From the NCBI RefSeq assembly GCF_001661345.1, contig NW_017962927.1:358669-422668 (forward strand): a stretch of 64,000 nucleotides of DNA. The letters run 5' to 3'. The stretch's first letter is position 1, and the number at the start of each line of letters is the position of its first letter. The DNA is from Ascoidea rubescens DSM 1968 (taxonomy: Eukaryota > Ascomycota > Saccharomycetes > Ascoideales > Ascoideaceae). Below are positions 19,561-29,182 of this stretch, piece after piece. The position numbers and the translations under genes are program-made. The notes beneath the pieces were generated by a model, which ran no database searches, had not been told where the DNA came from, and saw only the letters and a list, made by a program, of their open reading frames with translations.

Positions 19561-22101
19561 ATGGGAAGAAGATTGCCAAACAAGCCCACTGCTGAGCTAG
19601 GAACTGGTGCTGGATTGCCTGCTGGAAAACGACCAAGGTCTATCAAAGATCCTCTTTCTACCTTGCTAAAGCCCTTCCATATTCCAATAAAGTTGAGGTC
19701 TTCGAATATCCACTCAAACTTGCCCTTACGAAAAGCGCGAACAAAGCTAATAAACTACTCTGAAGGCCAGGAAACCGTAAATGGCAGAAATGACGACTCA
19801 TTCTCAATCAACGAGTTCAGCAGATCTGTCAAGAAGATCAATGCTTTGCATCCAAGAAGAATTCTTATAAATGCCGATTTCAATAGCAACATTCAAATAA
19901 CCTTCAAAAAGTCTTTCACGGTGCCTTTCACTAACCAAACAAAAAAAAATATCAACACCTTCAGTCTAAACCAACCTCCTCCTCCCTTGGGCACAAGGCG
20001 AAAGCCAATATTACTACCAAGGCCTTTGTTTGATCCCAATGATGAATTTGCAATAGTTCTATACGATCCAACCATCGATGTATTTCCCACCATACCACCG
20101 CCTGCTTCAGAAGCTTCTTCGTCTGAATCCTCTTCTTCGATAGAGCTAATCGATGAAAACCAATCTGTCAGTGAAAATGAGAACAATTCTGTCCTTGAAA
20201 GACCTTCAAAAAGAAGAAAGGTTCATAAAAGCCTTGCTGAAATTTTAGGCATAAACAAGAACCCTGAAGATGTCATCAAAAATGCCCCCAATGTCCCTGT
20301 AATAATAGACCCCAAACTATCAAAAATATTGCGTCCACATCAAATATCCGGTGTCAAATTTCTCTATCGTTGTACTGCTGGTTTAATAGATCCTCGAGCT
20401 CGAGGCTGTATAATGGCAGATGAAATGGGTTTAGGTAAAACTCTACAGTGCATAGCGTTGATGTGGACTTTACTTAAGCAAGGCCCAAGAGGCAAGAAAA
20501 CAATAGAAAAAGCCATAATCGTTTGTCCCTCATCTTTAGTCAAAAATTGGGCAAATGAAATCGTGAAATGGTTGGGTGAAAACACTCTAACTCCATTGCC
20601 AATCGATGGTAAATCAACCAAGGGTTCAGATGTTGCAACTGTTATAAGCCAATGGGCTCTTGCAACCGGAAGAAATATAGTTAGACCCGTTCTAATCATA
20701 TCCTACGAAACTCTAAGAAGAAACGTTGACAAATTTCAAAACACAGAGATTGGTTTGATATTGGCTGATGAAGGCCATCGTTTGAAAAACGGTGAATCGT
20801 TAACTTTTACTTCTTTAAACTCTTTGAACTGTAAGAGAAGAGTAATATTATCTGGTACTCCAATTCAAAATGATTTATCCGAGTATTTTTCTCTATTAAG
20901 TTTTTCCAATCCTGGTTTACTTGGAACAAAAATCGAATTTAAGAAACTCTTTGAAAACATAATTTTAAGAGGAAGAGATGCTGACGCTACTGAAAAAGAA
21001 GTCGAAAAGGGGCAAAAAAAGTTGAATGAATTAACACAAATTGTATCAAAGTTTATAATAAGAAGAACAAACGATATTTTGTCAAAATATTTACCTGTTA
21101 AATATGAGCATGTGGTTTTTTGTACTCTATCTCCAATGCAAAAAAAAATTTACAACTATTTTGTCACTTCTCCTGAAATCAAAAAATTGCTAAGAGGTGT
21201 TGGTTCTCAGCCCTTAAAAGCTATTGGTATACTAAAAAAACTATGCAACCATCCAGATTTACTAAATCTAACCGAAGATATTGAAGGTTGCGATCACTTA
21301 ATCCCTGATGACTACGTCAGTTCAACTGCAAATAATGGCAGAAATAGAGAAGTCCAAACTCAATATTCAGGGAAATTTTCAATATTAGAAAGATTTTTAT
21401 ACAAAATTAAAAGAGAAACTGATGATAAAATTGTTTTAATATCCAACTATACCCAAACTTTGGATTTGATCGAAAAAATGTGCAGAATTAATAGATATGG
21501 TGTTTTGCGATTAGATGGAACAATGAATGTTAATAAGAGACAAAAACTTGTTGATAAATTTAACAATCCTGAAGGTAAAGAATTTGTTTTTTTGCTAAGT
21601 TCAAAAGCAGGTGGGTGTGGTATCAATTTAATCGGGGCAAATAGATTGGTTCTAATTGACCCAGATTGGAATCCAGCTTCAGATCAACAAGCTTTGGCCA
21701 GAGTTTGGAGAGATGGGCAAAAAAAGAACTGCTATGTTTACCGATTTATTTCAACAGGAACAATTGAAGAAAAAATATTCCAGAGGCAATCAATGAAATT
21801 GTCGTTATCCTCATGTGTTGTTGATGAAGCTCAGGATGTTGAGAGATTATTCTCGGCAGATAATTTGAAACAATTGTTTGAATTTTCACCCAATCTTGTT
21901 TGTGATACACACACTACCTATAATTGCAAAAGATGTAAGAATGGAAAACAATTTATTAAATCGCCAGCGATGCTTTATGGTGATTCAACAACATGGAATC
22001 ATATTAATCATGAGGGACTAAATAATATCCAAGATTCTCTCTTGAGAAATGAGTTCAATTTCAATGATATAAGCTTTGCATTTCAATACATTTCACACTG
22101 A
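19561..22101 (+). CDS. RAD54: recombinational repair translocase Rad54
   Basis: 846 residues; a Swi2/Snf2-family double-stranded-DNA translocase that works with Rad51 in homologous recombination. Basic N terminus (GKRPRSIKDPL), then helicase motif I ADEMGLGKTLQ (about 285-295), motif II DEGH (about 401, LADEGHRLKNGES), motif III LSGTPIQNDLSEYFSLLSF, and C-terminal helicase motifs LLSSKAGGCGINL and QALARVWRDGQKK (about 678-725). The DEGH box and the SFSNPGLLGT segment are Rad54-specific. A C-terminal CDTHTTYNCKRC segment resembles the Rad54 zinc-binding tail. The true start is the ATG at 19561; the open frame before it begins only with a TTG. It converges on the aldehyde dehydrogenase gene. 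Confidence 0.97.
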   Translation: MGRRLPNKPTAELGTGAGLPAGKRPRSIKDPLSTLLKPFHIPIKLRSSNIHSNLPLRKARTKLINYSEGQETVNGRNDDSFSINEFSRSVKKINALHPRRILINADFNSNIQITFKKSFTVPFTNQTKKNINTFSLNQPPPPLGTRRKPILLPRPLFDPNDEFAIVLYDPTIDVFPTIPPPASEASSSESSSSIELIDENQSVSENENNSVLERPSKRRKVHKSLAEILGINKNPEDVIKNAPNVPVIIDPKLSKILRPHQISGVKFLYRCTAGLIDPRARGCIMADEMGLGKTLQCIALMWTLLKQGPRGKKTIEKAIIVCPSSLVKNWANEIVKWLGENTLTPLPIDGKSTKGSDVATVISQWALATGRNIVRPVLIISYETLRRNVDKFQNTEIGLILADEGHRLKNGESLTFTSLNSLNCKRRVILSGTPIQNDLSEYFSLLSFSNPGLLGTKIEFKKLFENIILRGRDADATEKEVEKGQKKLNELTQIVSKFIIRRTNDILSKYLPVKYEHVVFCTLSPMQKKIYNYFVTSPEIKKLLRGVGSQPLKAIGILKKLCNHPDLLNLTEDIEGCDHLIPDDYVSSTANNGRNREVQTQYSGKFSILERFLYKIKRETDDKIVLISNYTQTLDLIEKMCRINRYGVLRLDGTMNVNKRQKLVDKFNNPEGKEFVFLLSSKAGGCGINLIGANRLVLIDPDWNPASDQQALARVWRDGQKKNCYVYRFISTGTIEEKIFQRQSMKLSLSSCVVDEAQDVERLFSADNLKQLFEFSPNLVCDTHTTYNCKRCKNGKQFIKSPAMLYGDSTTWNHINHEGLNNIQDSLLRNEFNFNDISFAFQYISH

Positions 22102-22435
22102 TTAGGTATTTAGACAGACGTACATAAGCTGGGTTTTTATTAATTTTTCCTTTGTGTTATAGATAGATAGGTAGATAGATAGATAGGACAATTCATAAAT
22201 AAATAAAGATAGATAGATAGATAAATAAAATGTATTATCTTATTGTTATTACAAAGACTACAAAAAAGAAAATAATTATTTTAAATAGTAAAATATGTTC
22301 ATTCATAAAAAATTTTCATAACAAAATCCAAACCATATACATGGAGAAACAGAAAAAAAAAAGACGTGAAACAACTAAAAAAAAGAATTGTGAAAGAAAA
22401 CATTAATATTTATTTTGATTTTGATTAAAATAAAT
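22102..22435. other. convergent spacer, RAD54 / aldehyde dehydrogenase, with GATA microsatellite
   Basis: 334 bases shared by two 3' ends. A (GATA)n microsatellite interrupted by AATA units occupies about 22160-22228; the rest is AT-rich with poly-A tracts. No gene. Confidence 0.7.
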
Positions 22436-23935
22436 TTAAGCATCTTTTCTGGTGAGCTTAATTCTAACAGCTTTGGTTTGGGTATAGTTGTCCAAAGCTT
22501 CAGCACCCATTTCTCTACCAATACCAGATTGGTTGTAACCACCAAAGGGAACCATTGGGTGGAAATCGTTATAAGTGTTAATCCAGACGGTACCAGAAGA
22601 TATTCTGTTAGAAACATCAATAGCTTTGTTAATATCTGTGGTGTGGATACCAGCAGCTAAACCGTATTCAGAGTTGTTGGCCATTTCAATCAAATCATTG
22701 ATAGAAGAGAATTTTGTTATAGTGACAACAGGACCGAAGATTTCTTCTCTAACAATTCTCATGTTTTCTTTAACATCAGCAAAGATGGTTGGTTTGATAA
22801 AGTAACCCTTGGTACCTAATCTTTCACCACCACAAATTAATCTAGCACCTTCTTCTTTACCAACTTTAACATAGGATAAAATCTTGTCAACTTGCATTTG
22901 AGAGGTTTGAGCACCTTGGAAAACTTCTTCGTCAAATGGGTTACCAACTTTAACTTTGGCAGCATCTTTAGCAAATTCGGCCAAAACTTTGTCGTAAACA
23001 GAGTCTTGAACATAAACTCTTGAACCTGCACAACAGACTTCACCAGAGTTGTAGAAAATACCCAAAGAGATGTTGGCAACAGCTTGTTCAATGTCAGCAT
23101 CAGCAAAGACAATGTTTGGAGATTTACCACCTAGTTCTAAAGTGACCTTTTTCAAGTTTGAGTCGGCAGCGGCTTTCATTATAATTCTACCAGTGTTGGT
23201 TGAACCAGTGAAAGCGATTTTCTTAATCTTTGGGTGAGTGGCAATGGCAGAACCAGCAGTTGGACCAAAACCGTTGATGATGTTTAAGACACCAGGTGGG
23301 AAACCAGCTTCGTTAAGTAATTTGCAAGCGTATAAGGCAGACAATGGAGTGGATTCGGCGGTTTTCATAACACAAGTGTTACCAGTAGCAAGAGCTGGAC
23401 CAATTTTCCAGGACCACATGAGTAATGGGAAGTTCCATGGGATGATTTGACCACAGACACCTAGAGGTTCTCTTCTGGAGTAGGAAAAGTGAGAGTCGCC
23501 AGATTCAACAACCTTACCGAAAACTTTGTCAGCCCAACCAGCACAAGATCTGATGTAATTGGCCACTAAACCAATGTCACCTCTGGCTAAGACAATAGCC
23601 TTACCGTTATCTACGGATTCAATTGATGCTAAGATTTCCAAGTCTCTTTCAATCAAGTCGGCTAATTTGCTTAATAGCTTGCCTCTGACAGCTGGGTCTT
23701 GGGTGGCCCAGTTAGTCTTTTTGAAAACATGTTCAGCAACGTCGACAGCGATGTCAACATCTTCAGCAAAACCTTCATAGACATCAGTGATCTTTTCTTC
23801 GGTTGATGGATCAATGACCTCGAAAACCTTTCCGGATTTGGATGGAACAAATTCACCGTTGATGAATAAACCGGTTGGTTGGTCGTAAACAATACCATTT
23901 GGCAAGGTAATTTTGGTAGATAGAGGTAAGCCCAT
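22436..23935 (-). CDS. aldehyde dehydrogenase, Ald4/Ald5-like core without presequence
   Basis: 499 residues, oxidising acetaldehyde or other aldehydes with NAD(P). Visible elements are [20 protein letters not shown] (cofactor fold), [17 protein letters not shown] with general-base Glu267, and [14 protein letters not shown] with catalytic Cys301. GEVCCAGSR and [17 protein letters not shown] are as in the mitochondrial Ald4/Ald5 pair, whereas cytosolic Ald6 has GQICSSGSR. Yet the ATG at 23935-23933 gives [20 protein letters not shown] with no mitochondrial presequence, so the protein reads as cytosolic unless a non-AUG start is used in the 87-codon open frame upstream. K-T-A-E at 191-194 replaces the usual KPAE. 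Codon bias indicates high expression. Confidence 0.9.
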   Translation of the reverse strand: MGLPLSTKITLPNGIVYDQPTGLFINGEFVPSKSGKVFEVIDPSTEEKITDVYEGFAEDVDIAVDVAEHVFKKTNWATQDPAVRGKLLSKLADLIERDLEILASIESVDNGKAIVLARGDIGLVANYIRSCAGWADKVFGKVVESGDSHFSYSRREPLGVCGQIIPWNFPLLMWSWKIGPALATGNTCVMKTAESTPLSALYACKLLNEAGFPPGVLNIINGFGPTAGSAIATHPKIKKIAFTGSTNTGRIIMKAAADSNLKKVTLELGGKSPNIVFADADIEQAVANISLGIFYNSGEVCCAGSRVYVQDSVYDKVLAEFAKDAAKVKVGNPFDEEVFQGAQTSQMQVDKILSYVKVGKEEGARLICGGERLGTKGYFIKPTIFADVKENMRIVREEIFGPVVTITKFSSINDLIEMANNSEYGLAAGIHTTDINKAIDVSNRISSGTVWINTYNDFHPMVPFGGYNQSGIGREMGAEALDNYTQTKAVRIKLTRKDA

Positions 23936-24387
23936 TGTGATTGAATATAGATATCGAGATGAAATAGAATATAAAAGGAATAGTAGTGAAAGTGTACTAT
24001 AATTGAAAAGTATGAGATTACGGATCTGATGAAGAAGTAAAAACGAAGCTGAAAATAAAAAAAACAAAGGGAATTGGAAAGGTTTTATATTGAAGGAAAG
24101 GGGATTCGAGAAAAAGGAAACTGGGTAGAAGTGGTCGAAATGAAGACACAACCCCACTTTTTCACAGCTGAGAGTAATTGTAAACAGTCGCAGCACAACA
24201 ATTCAGCAGATGAGCCAAAAGGCCCCAGACAAAAGACCAGTGGTGTTAAGGTTGTTGAGGTTGTTGAGATTTGCCCAAGGTCGAGTACTTTGGAGGTGAA
24301 GCAGCACATCAGACCCCAAATCAGCAGCTTGCACGCTCGACGCTGATTGGCCCGTTGGCGCTCGCTGGAGGTGGTTGCGAGCACGAG

Positions 24388-24393
24388 CACGTG
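24388..24393. promoter_or_regulatory. CACGTG E-box in the ALD upstream region
   Basis: The core sits in the palindromic context AGCACGTGCT, 453 bases before the ALD ATG. Candidate bHLH (Cbf1-like) site by motif. Confidence 0.35.
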
Positions 24394-24429
24394 CTTGTGG
24401 AAAACTGGGGTAAACAAACCTGCACAAGG

Positions 24430-24449
24430 ACTCCGCAGCTTCCCGGAGT
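24430..24449. promoter_or_regulatory. inverted repeat ACTCCG-N8-CGGAGT in the ALD upstream region
   Basis: ACTCCG at 24430-24435 and its exact complement CGGAGT at 24444-24449 are separated by 8 bases. Inverted CCG/CGG triplets with fixed spacing are the usual sites of dimeric Zn2Cys6 activators, which control many yeast aldehyde and alcohol genes. The cognate factor is unknown. Confidence 0.4.
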
Positions 24450-25714
24450 AACAAACTTAGCGCAGAGCGAGGGGCTGGGACTGTTGGGGAACATATGTGT
24501 TCCCCTAGTATGTGCTTTTCTTACGAGGCCTGTTACCTCTCTCGACCCCTCTGGAACTCTGATTTCGGACTACAGAACGGAGTTTTTGCTGGCCTTTTGG
24601 CTTGAAACTCAAATCCTACATCCACCACTAGCTCAACAGCTCGATAAAACTAAGAAAAACTCCATTCCGAGCTTTTCACAAAACTGGATCAGAGCAGAAT
24701 CAAAGGAGAAAAAAAAGAAAAATCGGCATACACACCCTAGACTGGAACTTCGCTTGTTTTTCAAGAGGATTTTAAAATGGTTACAGTGAGGGAGTGGTTA
24801 TGGGCCTGTGGTTATGGCTGTAACCTTATTATTCATTTTTGTTGCAACTCAACTGATTGCACAAAAAGGAATTCTTCCTACTCTTTTGGTGCGGGTGCAT
24901 TCTCATTTGCAAAAGTTGGTAATCTTGCCTGGCTGTGCTGGAGATACTGTTTCAATGCTGCACTATCCTCCATACATTGCGGATGGCTAGTGAGATGGGG
25001 GATATATTTTATCTTTAGCCCGAAAACACTGGCACTTTCTTCAAAACCACAGCAGACAACCAACACTTTGTTTGTTTTCAACAGTCTCACTGGCCTTATC
25101 TCAGGCATTTGGACCAACCCCAACGCATGCCTAATAGAGAAACTCCGAAGCAGCCTTTCTAATATCTTTTGGACGCTTTGTAGCATTGTTAACACACTTG
25201 AGCACAATTGCAGTATATATCCAATCGTTAAATAATTAATTTGTAATCAAAAGCAGTAATTATCTACTAATCAACAGCCCAACACTTGGTTACAAAACGA
25301 CTACAAAATGGCTACCACTTGCTAGCCAATTGAGTTTCGGCTTCCTTGAACTGCTTCACATTGATTAAGTAGAACCCTTTGTTTCATTTCAATGATCAGC
25401 TCATCGCTTTTTGACTTGGTATTTTTTTTCTCACAAAGCTTACACATAGGTCCCTTTTTAGAGGTGGGCTATTCAAGCTCATATTCCCACAGGGTGGGCC
25501 TTCTGGTGCAATATTGTGTGGTTATTTGGATCTGTACAACATTTGTTCTTTTTCCCATTAATTTATCACTCTTGAGGTTATCGATGCAACCTCAAGTGTT
25601 CTAAAGTAGTTATGAATAAATTAGTAAAAATTGACTATATGATTATATGATTATATGATTATGTATACTTTTTTGTATAAAATTTTATTCATATGTATCT
25701 TTTTATTAACTAAA

Positions 25715-27244
25715 TTAGTTTTCCTCAAAGGAATAATCACCACTAATCCACCTATTAACCATATCTAACGAAACCTTGGGTTGATCAAATGGAACCATAT
25801 GTCCAGCATCGAAAATTCTTAGAAATGTGAAATTTCCATAGTTCCTAAATGATCCTCCATATTCCTTCTCATTCTCACTGTTATTATCACCATTCTTATC
25901 CAGTAAAAGATAATAATCTCTAAACTGCTCTTTTAAAAATTTATCATGATCTTTATAATCCAAATCTAATGACCATGCCTCATTGCCTAACCAATTACAA
26001 ATATAATCCTTATCCCCAGCATATAATAATACTGGAATATCGCGGTCTAGCAACTCTGCAACATATTGCTGATGAGGTTTAATCAAATCTCCCGTAAATG
26101 TAAACGCTTGAAATACTGAATTCGAACATGACACAAACTTATCAACCTCCGATCCCAATGCCTCCTTGACATAATCCAAATTTAAATAATCCTCAATGTA
26201 CGAAAATTCCTTATAACACTCATCATTATTTTCACCTTCATCGCAGTATTTCCTTATATCATATGGATTCAAATTTTTCTTATTATACGCATCGTTAAAT
26301 TTGCCTTCACAATAAAACTGTGCAGGAACACATGAAAATGCATTTAAGTTTTTATAACAATTTCGAACTAACTTGGCGCAAAATGGATATGAATTGGTCA
26401 TATCATCGCATTCTTTATCCGTCAATACTTGCTTATACCCTCCTAATCCACATGCCATTGGCTCATAGAAATTGTATTGAACCAATGCATCTGTAAATCC
26501 ATTTCCAATCATTATAGAGCTTAAATTAAAACTGCGGTCTTCTCTATTGATTATCTCAGATCCAAACCTTGGTAGATAATGTCCTCCATATGATTCTCCA
26601 GCCAAATGAAATTTATTGTTGAGAAAATTTGGAAATTTTTGAAAGAACAATTCTAAAAAGACAAATACATCCAATGAGGCAGCATCTGTACTCGATACAA
26701 GATTTGATGACTTGGAATACGAATATCCAACGCCAATAGGCTGTTCAAGAAATATAACGCTCGCATTATTATTCCATGAGTATTTGTTATAAACTGGATT
26801 TAAATTGGAATCAATAGATGACGGTCCTAGTTCAAAAAACAACCCCGTCATTGAACTGCACCCTGGCCCACCATTTAGCCATAGTATTAATGGGTCATTA
26901 ACTGGATCATTTCTGCTCTCGAAAAACCAATAAAAAAAGTGCTTATCTACTGATTGTATATCTAAATAACCAGAGTATTGATTGACATCAGGATCGATTC
27001 CAAGTATTGCTGGATTATTTTTCTTGATTCTTAATGAATAATCATTAAATTGATTGGTCTTTATGACTGAATCCCATTTTCTATCGTCTTTATCTTGATT
27101 TGGTGTGCTCTTTTGCTGCATTACCTGATGTTCAAGTAACCCATTTTGCCTTTGATAATCTAATTTGAAAACATGGTTCGCTGGAAATGAATCTATAGTA
27201 TTGATGAATAGAGTAAGGAGAAAAAAAAAATAAAACAGAATCAT
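25715..27244 (-). CDS. PRC1: vacuolar serine carboxypeptidase (carboxypeptidase Y-like)
   Basis: 509 residues. A hydrophobic signal sequence (MILFYFFFLLTLFINTIDSF) leads into a short propeptide (about 20-70) and the mature S10 peptidase domain. Visible catalytic regions are LWLNGGPGCSSMTGLFFELG (118-140, oxyanion hole), GESYGGHY with catalytic Ser218, AGDKDYICNWLGNEAW with the catalytic Asp in GDKD (411-414), and DAGHMVPFDQP with His482. ICNWLGN is carboxypeptidase Y-specific. The family removes C-terminal residues in the vacuole. The propeptide is shorter than in S. cerevisiae Prc1, and I do not see a clear QRPL-type vacuolar sorting signal; QRQNG at 31 sits in roughly that place. A paralogue of Prc1 is the main alternative. 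Confidence 0.88.
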   Translation of the reverse strand: MILFYFFFLLTLFINTIDSFPANHVFKLDYQRQNGLLEHQVMQQKSTPNQDKDDRKWDSVIKTNQFNDYSLRIKKNNPAILGIDPDVNQYSGYLDIQSVDKHFFYWFFESRNDPVNDPLILWLNGGPGCSSMTGLFFELGPSSIDSNLNPVYNKYSWNNNASVIFLEQPIGVGYSYSKSSNLVSSTDAASLDVFVFLELFFQKFPNFLNNKFHLAGESYGGHYLPRFGSEIINREDRSFNLSSIMIGNGFTDALVQYNFYEPMACGLGGYKQVLTDKECDDMTNSYPFCAKLVRNCYKNLNAFSCVPAQFYCEGKFNDAYNKKNLNPYDIRKYCDEGENNDECYKEFSYIEDYLNLDYVKEALGSEVDKFVSCSNSVFQAFTFTGDLIKPHQQYVAELLDRDIPVLLYAGDKDYICNWLGNEAWSLDLDYKDHDKFLKEQFRDYYLLLDKNGDNNSENEKEYGGSFRNYGNFTFLRIFDAGHMVPFDQPKVSLDMVNRWISGDYSFEEN

Positions 27245-28549
27245 ATTTTGTATCTTTGATTGCAGTTGTGATTGTAATCACTAACAAGATTACAAATGAT
27301 AACGATAATGATAAAGAAAAAGGATAAGCCAATTTTGTTTTGAGCGATGGCTACAATTTTCCTGCACCCAGCACGTGAAACAACCGAAAGTAAGCGTTAT
27401 CAACAATTGTCTTTAAACCTTTAAATTGACTTAAAATAAACCAATTTTTTCATTTAAATTTCCTCATTTGGAATAACAAAAGTGTGGTTTACCGTTCCAA
27501 TTGGAGAAATTGTAATTGTGTTTTTAGTATTTGAGTGTGTTAGTATCAGTACAAATACTGGTGAGTTATCACTACTTATTTATTTGAGGAGATATTTTTC
27601 ATTTACTTATGGTTGTTTTTCTATTTTTATTTTTCTATTTTTTTTCATTCGCTGATTTGATTTAATATCTATTAATTATAATTTGACCAAGATAATGTCT
27701 GAATGCTTCTTGATAAACCAATGGAATTCTCTTTCCCAATTAGTGGATCACCAAGCATTTTCATTTTGGATTGTCAAAAAAAATGTTTAATTATTTTTTT
27801 CTAGCTGGAATTAATTTAGATTATTGGCCTGTTATGAAATTAATAATTTATAGATATGTAATTCTTTGATTTGTTCTTTTTCAAGTTTTTAAAAAAGCGA
27901 TGAATTTCTACATATATCTGCAGATCACTGCATGTAACGTTTTTCCTCATCTTTTTTGATGAGCTTCGAAAAATTGATCTAAAAATATCTTTTGCCAAAA
28001 AGTGATGGAAAACTTTCAAGTTTTTGAAATTGTTATTATTTGAAATATTTTTTGCTTTGATCACAATTGTTTTTCATTTCTCTTTGTTTGTAGATAGAAT
28101 CTTTGACAGTTGCTTTTTAAGATCTAAAGTCTAGTGGTTTGGATACGGGTCAGACCATTTAACAGATTCAGGAGTCAAAATAAGTTTCAAGAAAGATTTT
28201 CAGAGAAAAGAAACTAATTTTTCTTTTTAATTTCATTTTAGGATGAAAAAAAAAATGAACCCCAATAAAAAATCAAAGTCTTTATACTAAATATTCTGAT
28301 TTTGATATTGATTTTGATTTATCTTTTAATTTGTCTAGTTTTTCGATATGTTGGAATCAGTGGTAGGAGGATCTACATTAAAGTGATATAAAATTTATGC
28401 CATTTGATGATATGTGTATTTGTTTTTGGAATAGAAGGTTATGAATCGATAGTATTTAATATGAAAGTATGCAATATGCTAATATGATAGGTTTGTGTTT
28501 CTATTTTAGACTGGTTCCCATTATGTAGTTTTAAGAAACTGACTGATCT
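27245..28549. other. 1.3-kb intergenic region between carboxypeptidase and secreted peptide genes
   Basis: Upstream of the carboxypeptidase gene and downstream of the small secreted-protein gene. Mostly AT-rich, with CACGTG at 27372 and a short hairpin CTCATC-T6-GATGAG at about 27947-27964. The 74-codon frame at 27840-28064 (minus) is Lys/Asn/Phe-rich and not credible. Nothing else seen. Confidence 0.5.
27372..27377. promoter_or_regulatory. CACGTG E-box upstream of the carboxypeptidase gene
   Basis: CACGTG (context CAGCACGTGAAAC), 128 bases before the carboxypeptidase ATG. Candidate bHLH site by motif. Confidence 0.35.
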
Positions 28550-28810
28550 TTAGTATGATCCACCACAAATTTGAACTTTGAGATTGTCCAAATAGGCAAC
28601 AGTAACACTAGCGCCACCATTAATCACACAGTCGTAGTAATAGTCCCAATATTGCTCACTGGATAAACTGCAGACACAGGAATAAGTGTCTTGAAGACCA
28701 CCACAGCGCTGCAACTGAGCAGTTTTAAGATTCTCACAGGACTCTTTGGAAGCACTGGAGAAAGCAGCAAATAACAAGGCAGATGAGAGTAAGGTGTTTG
28801 AGAATTTCAT
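28550..28810 (-). CDS. small secreted six-cysteine protein, function unknown
   Basis: 86 residues from the ATG at 28810-28808. The first 20 or so residues form a clear signal peptide (MKFSNTLLSSALLFAAFSSA), predicted to be cleaved near SSA-SKES. The mature peptide of about 65 residues has six cysteines (SKESCENL, LQRCGGL, YSCVCSL, YDCVI, QICGG), compatible with three disulfides, and an aromatic YWDYYYD patch. There is no GPI-anchor signal: the C terminus is QICGGSY. I do not recognise the family. The spacing does not match the eight-cysteine CFEM domain. It could be a cell-wall-associated, pheromone-like or antimicrobial secreted protein; none of these is supported beyond secretion. It diverges from REV1 across 372 bases. 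Confidence 0.75.
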   Translation of the reverse strand: MKFSNTLLSSALLFAAFSSASKESCENLKTAQLQRCGGLQDTYSCVCSLSSEQYWDYYYDCVINGGASVTVAYLDNLKVQICGGSY

Positions 28811-29182
28811 TGTGTTCGACGAGATAAGCGCTGCAGCGTTGTTGAAGAGAGGCAATGAAAAAGTTGCTGTGTTGAATTCGGATTGAGGAGCGATTTTGTT
28901 TCTTTATAAAAGCAGCATTTATCTTCTTCAGACCCACTGCTCTGGTCGGCAAAGGGCGTTTTGTGCTGGCTGAGAGCAAGCCCAGCATTGTCTCTTTTTC
29001 GAGGGTGTATTTGTCTGTGACGGAGCGCACAAGCGCCGATAATCCTACTGGTGCGGGGCCGAGTTTTCTGTGCTTTGATTTTCCGTTTGACGTTTGCAAA
29101 AACGGCTTTTTATTGCTTTTCGACTGGGCTTTTTCTTTTCGACCACTGATACGATTTTGTTCTGGAAAGCAGTTGTTCTTCC
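28811..29182. promoter_or_regulatory. divergent promoter, secreted peptide / REV1
   Basis: 372 bases between two divergent ATGs. It has relatively high GC near 28930-29060 (GGTCGGCAAAGGGCG, GACGGAGCGCACAAGCGCC). A TATA-like TTTATAAAAG lies near 28901-28910, about 95 bases upstream of the secreted-protein gene. The frames at 28734-29201 and 28963-29217 are overlaps without protein character. Confidence 0.45.

Larger units (their letters stand above)
23936..25714. promoter_or_regulatory. long upstream region of the aldehyde dehydrogenase gene
   Basis: 1.8 kb between the ALD start and the carboxypeptidase stop. A TATA-like TTTTATATTC lies near 23964-23973 (minus strand). About 24120-24600 is a GC island with CACGTG at 24388 and a CCG/CGG inverted repeat at 24430. 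The frames at 24271-24789, 24777-25235 and 25392-25604 have no recognisable domain. A TATATGAT tandem repeat sits at 25635-25662. The length suggests an extended, regulated promoter; I see no gene. Confidence 0.5.

Noticed and set aside
23600-23935. Overlapping long frames opposite and inside ALD, BMS1, MNN4 and CDC27
   Set aside because: They are shadows created by biased codon use or repeats of the real genes on the other strand.
24271-25235. Frames of 172 and 152 codons upstream of ALD
   Set aside because: They lie in a GC island with few stops, show no domain, signal or codon bias, and overlap similar frames on the other strand.
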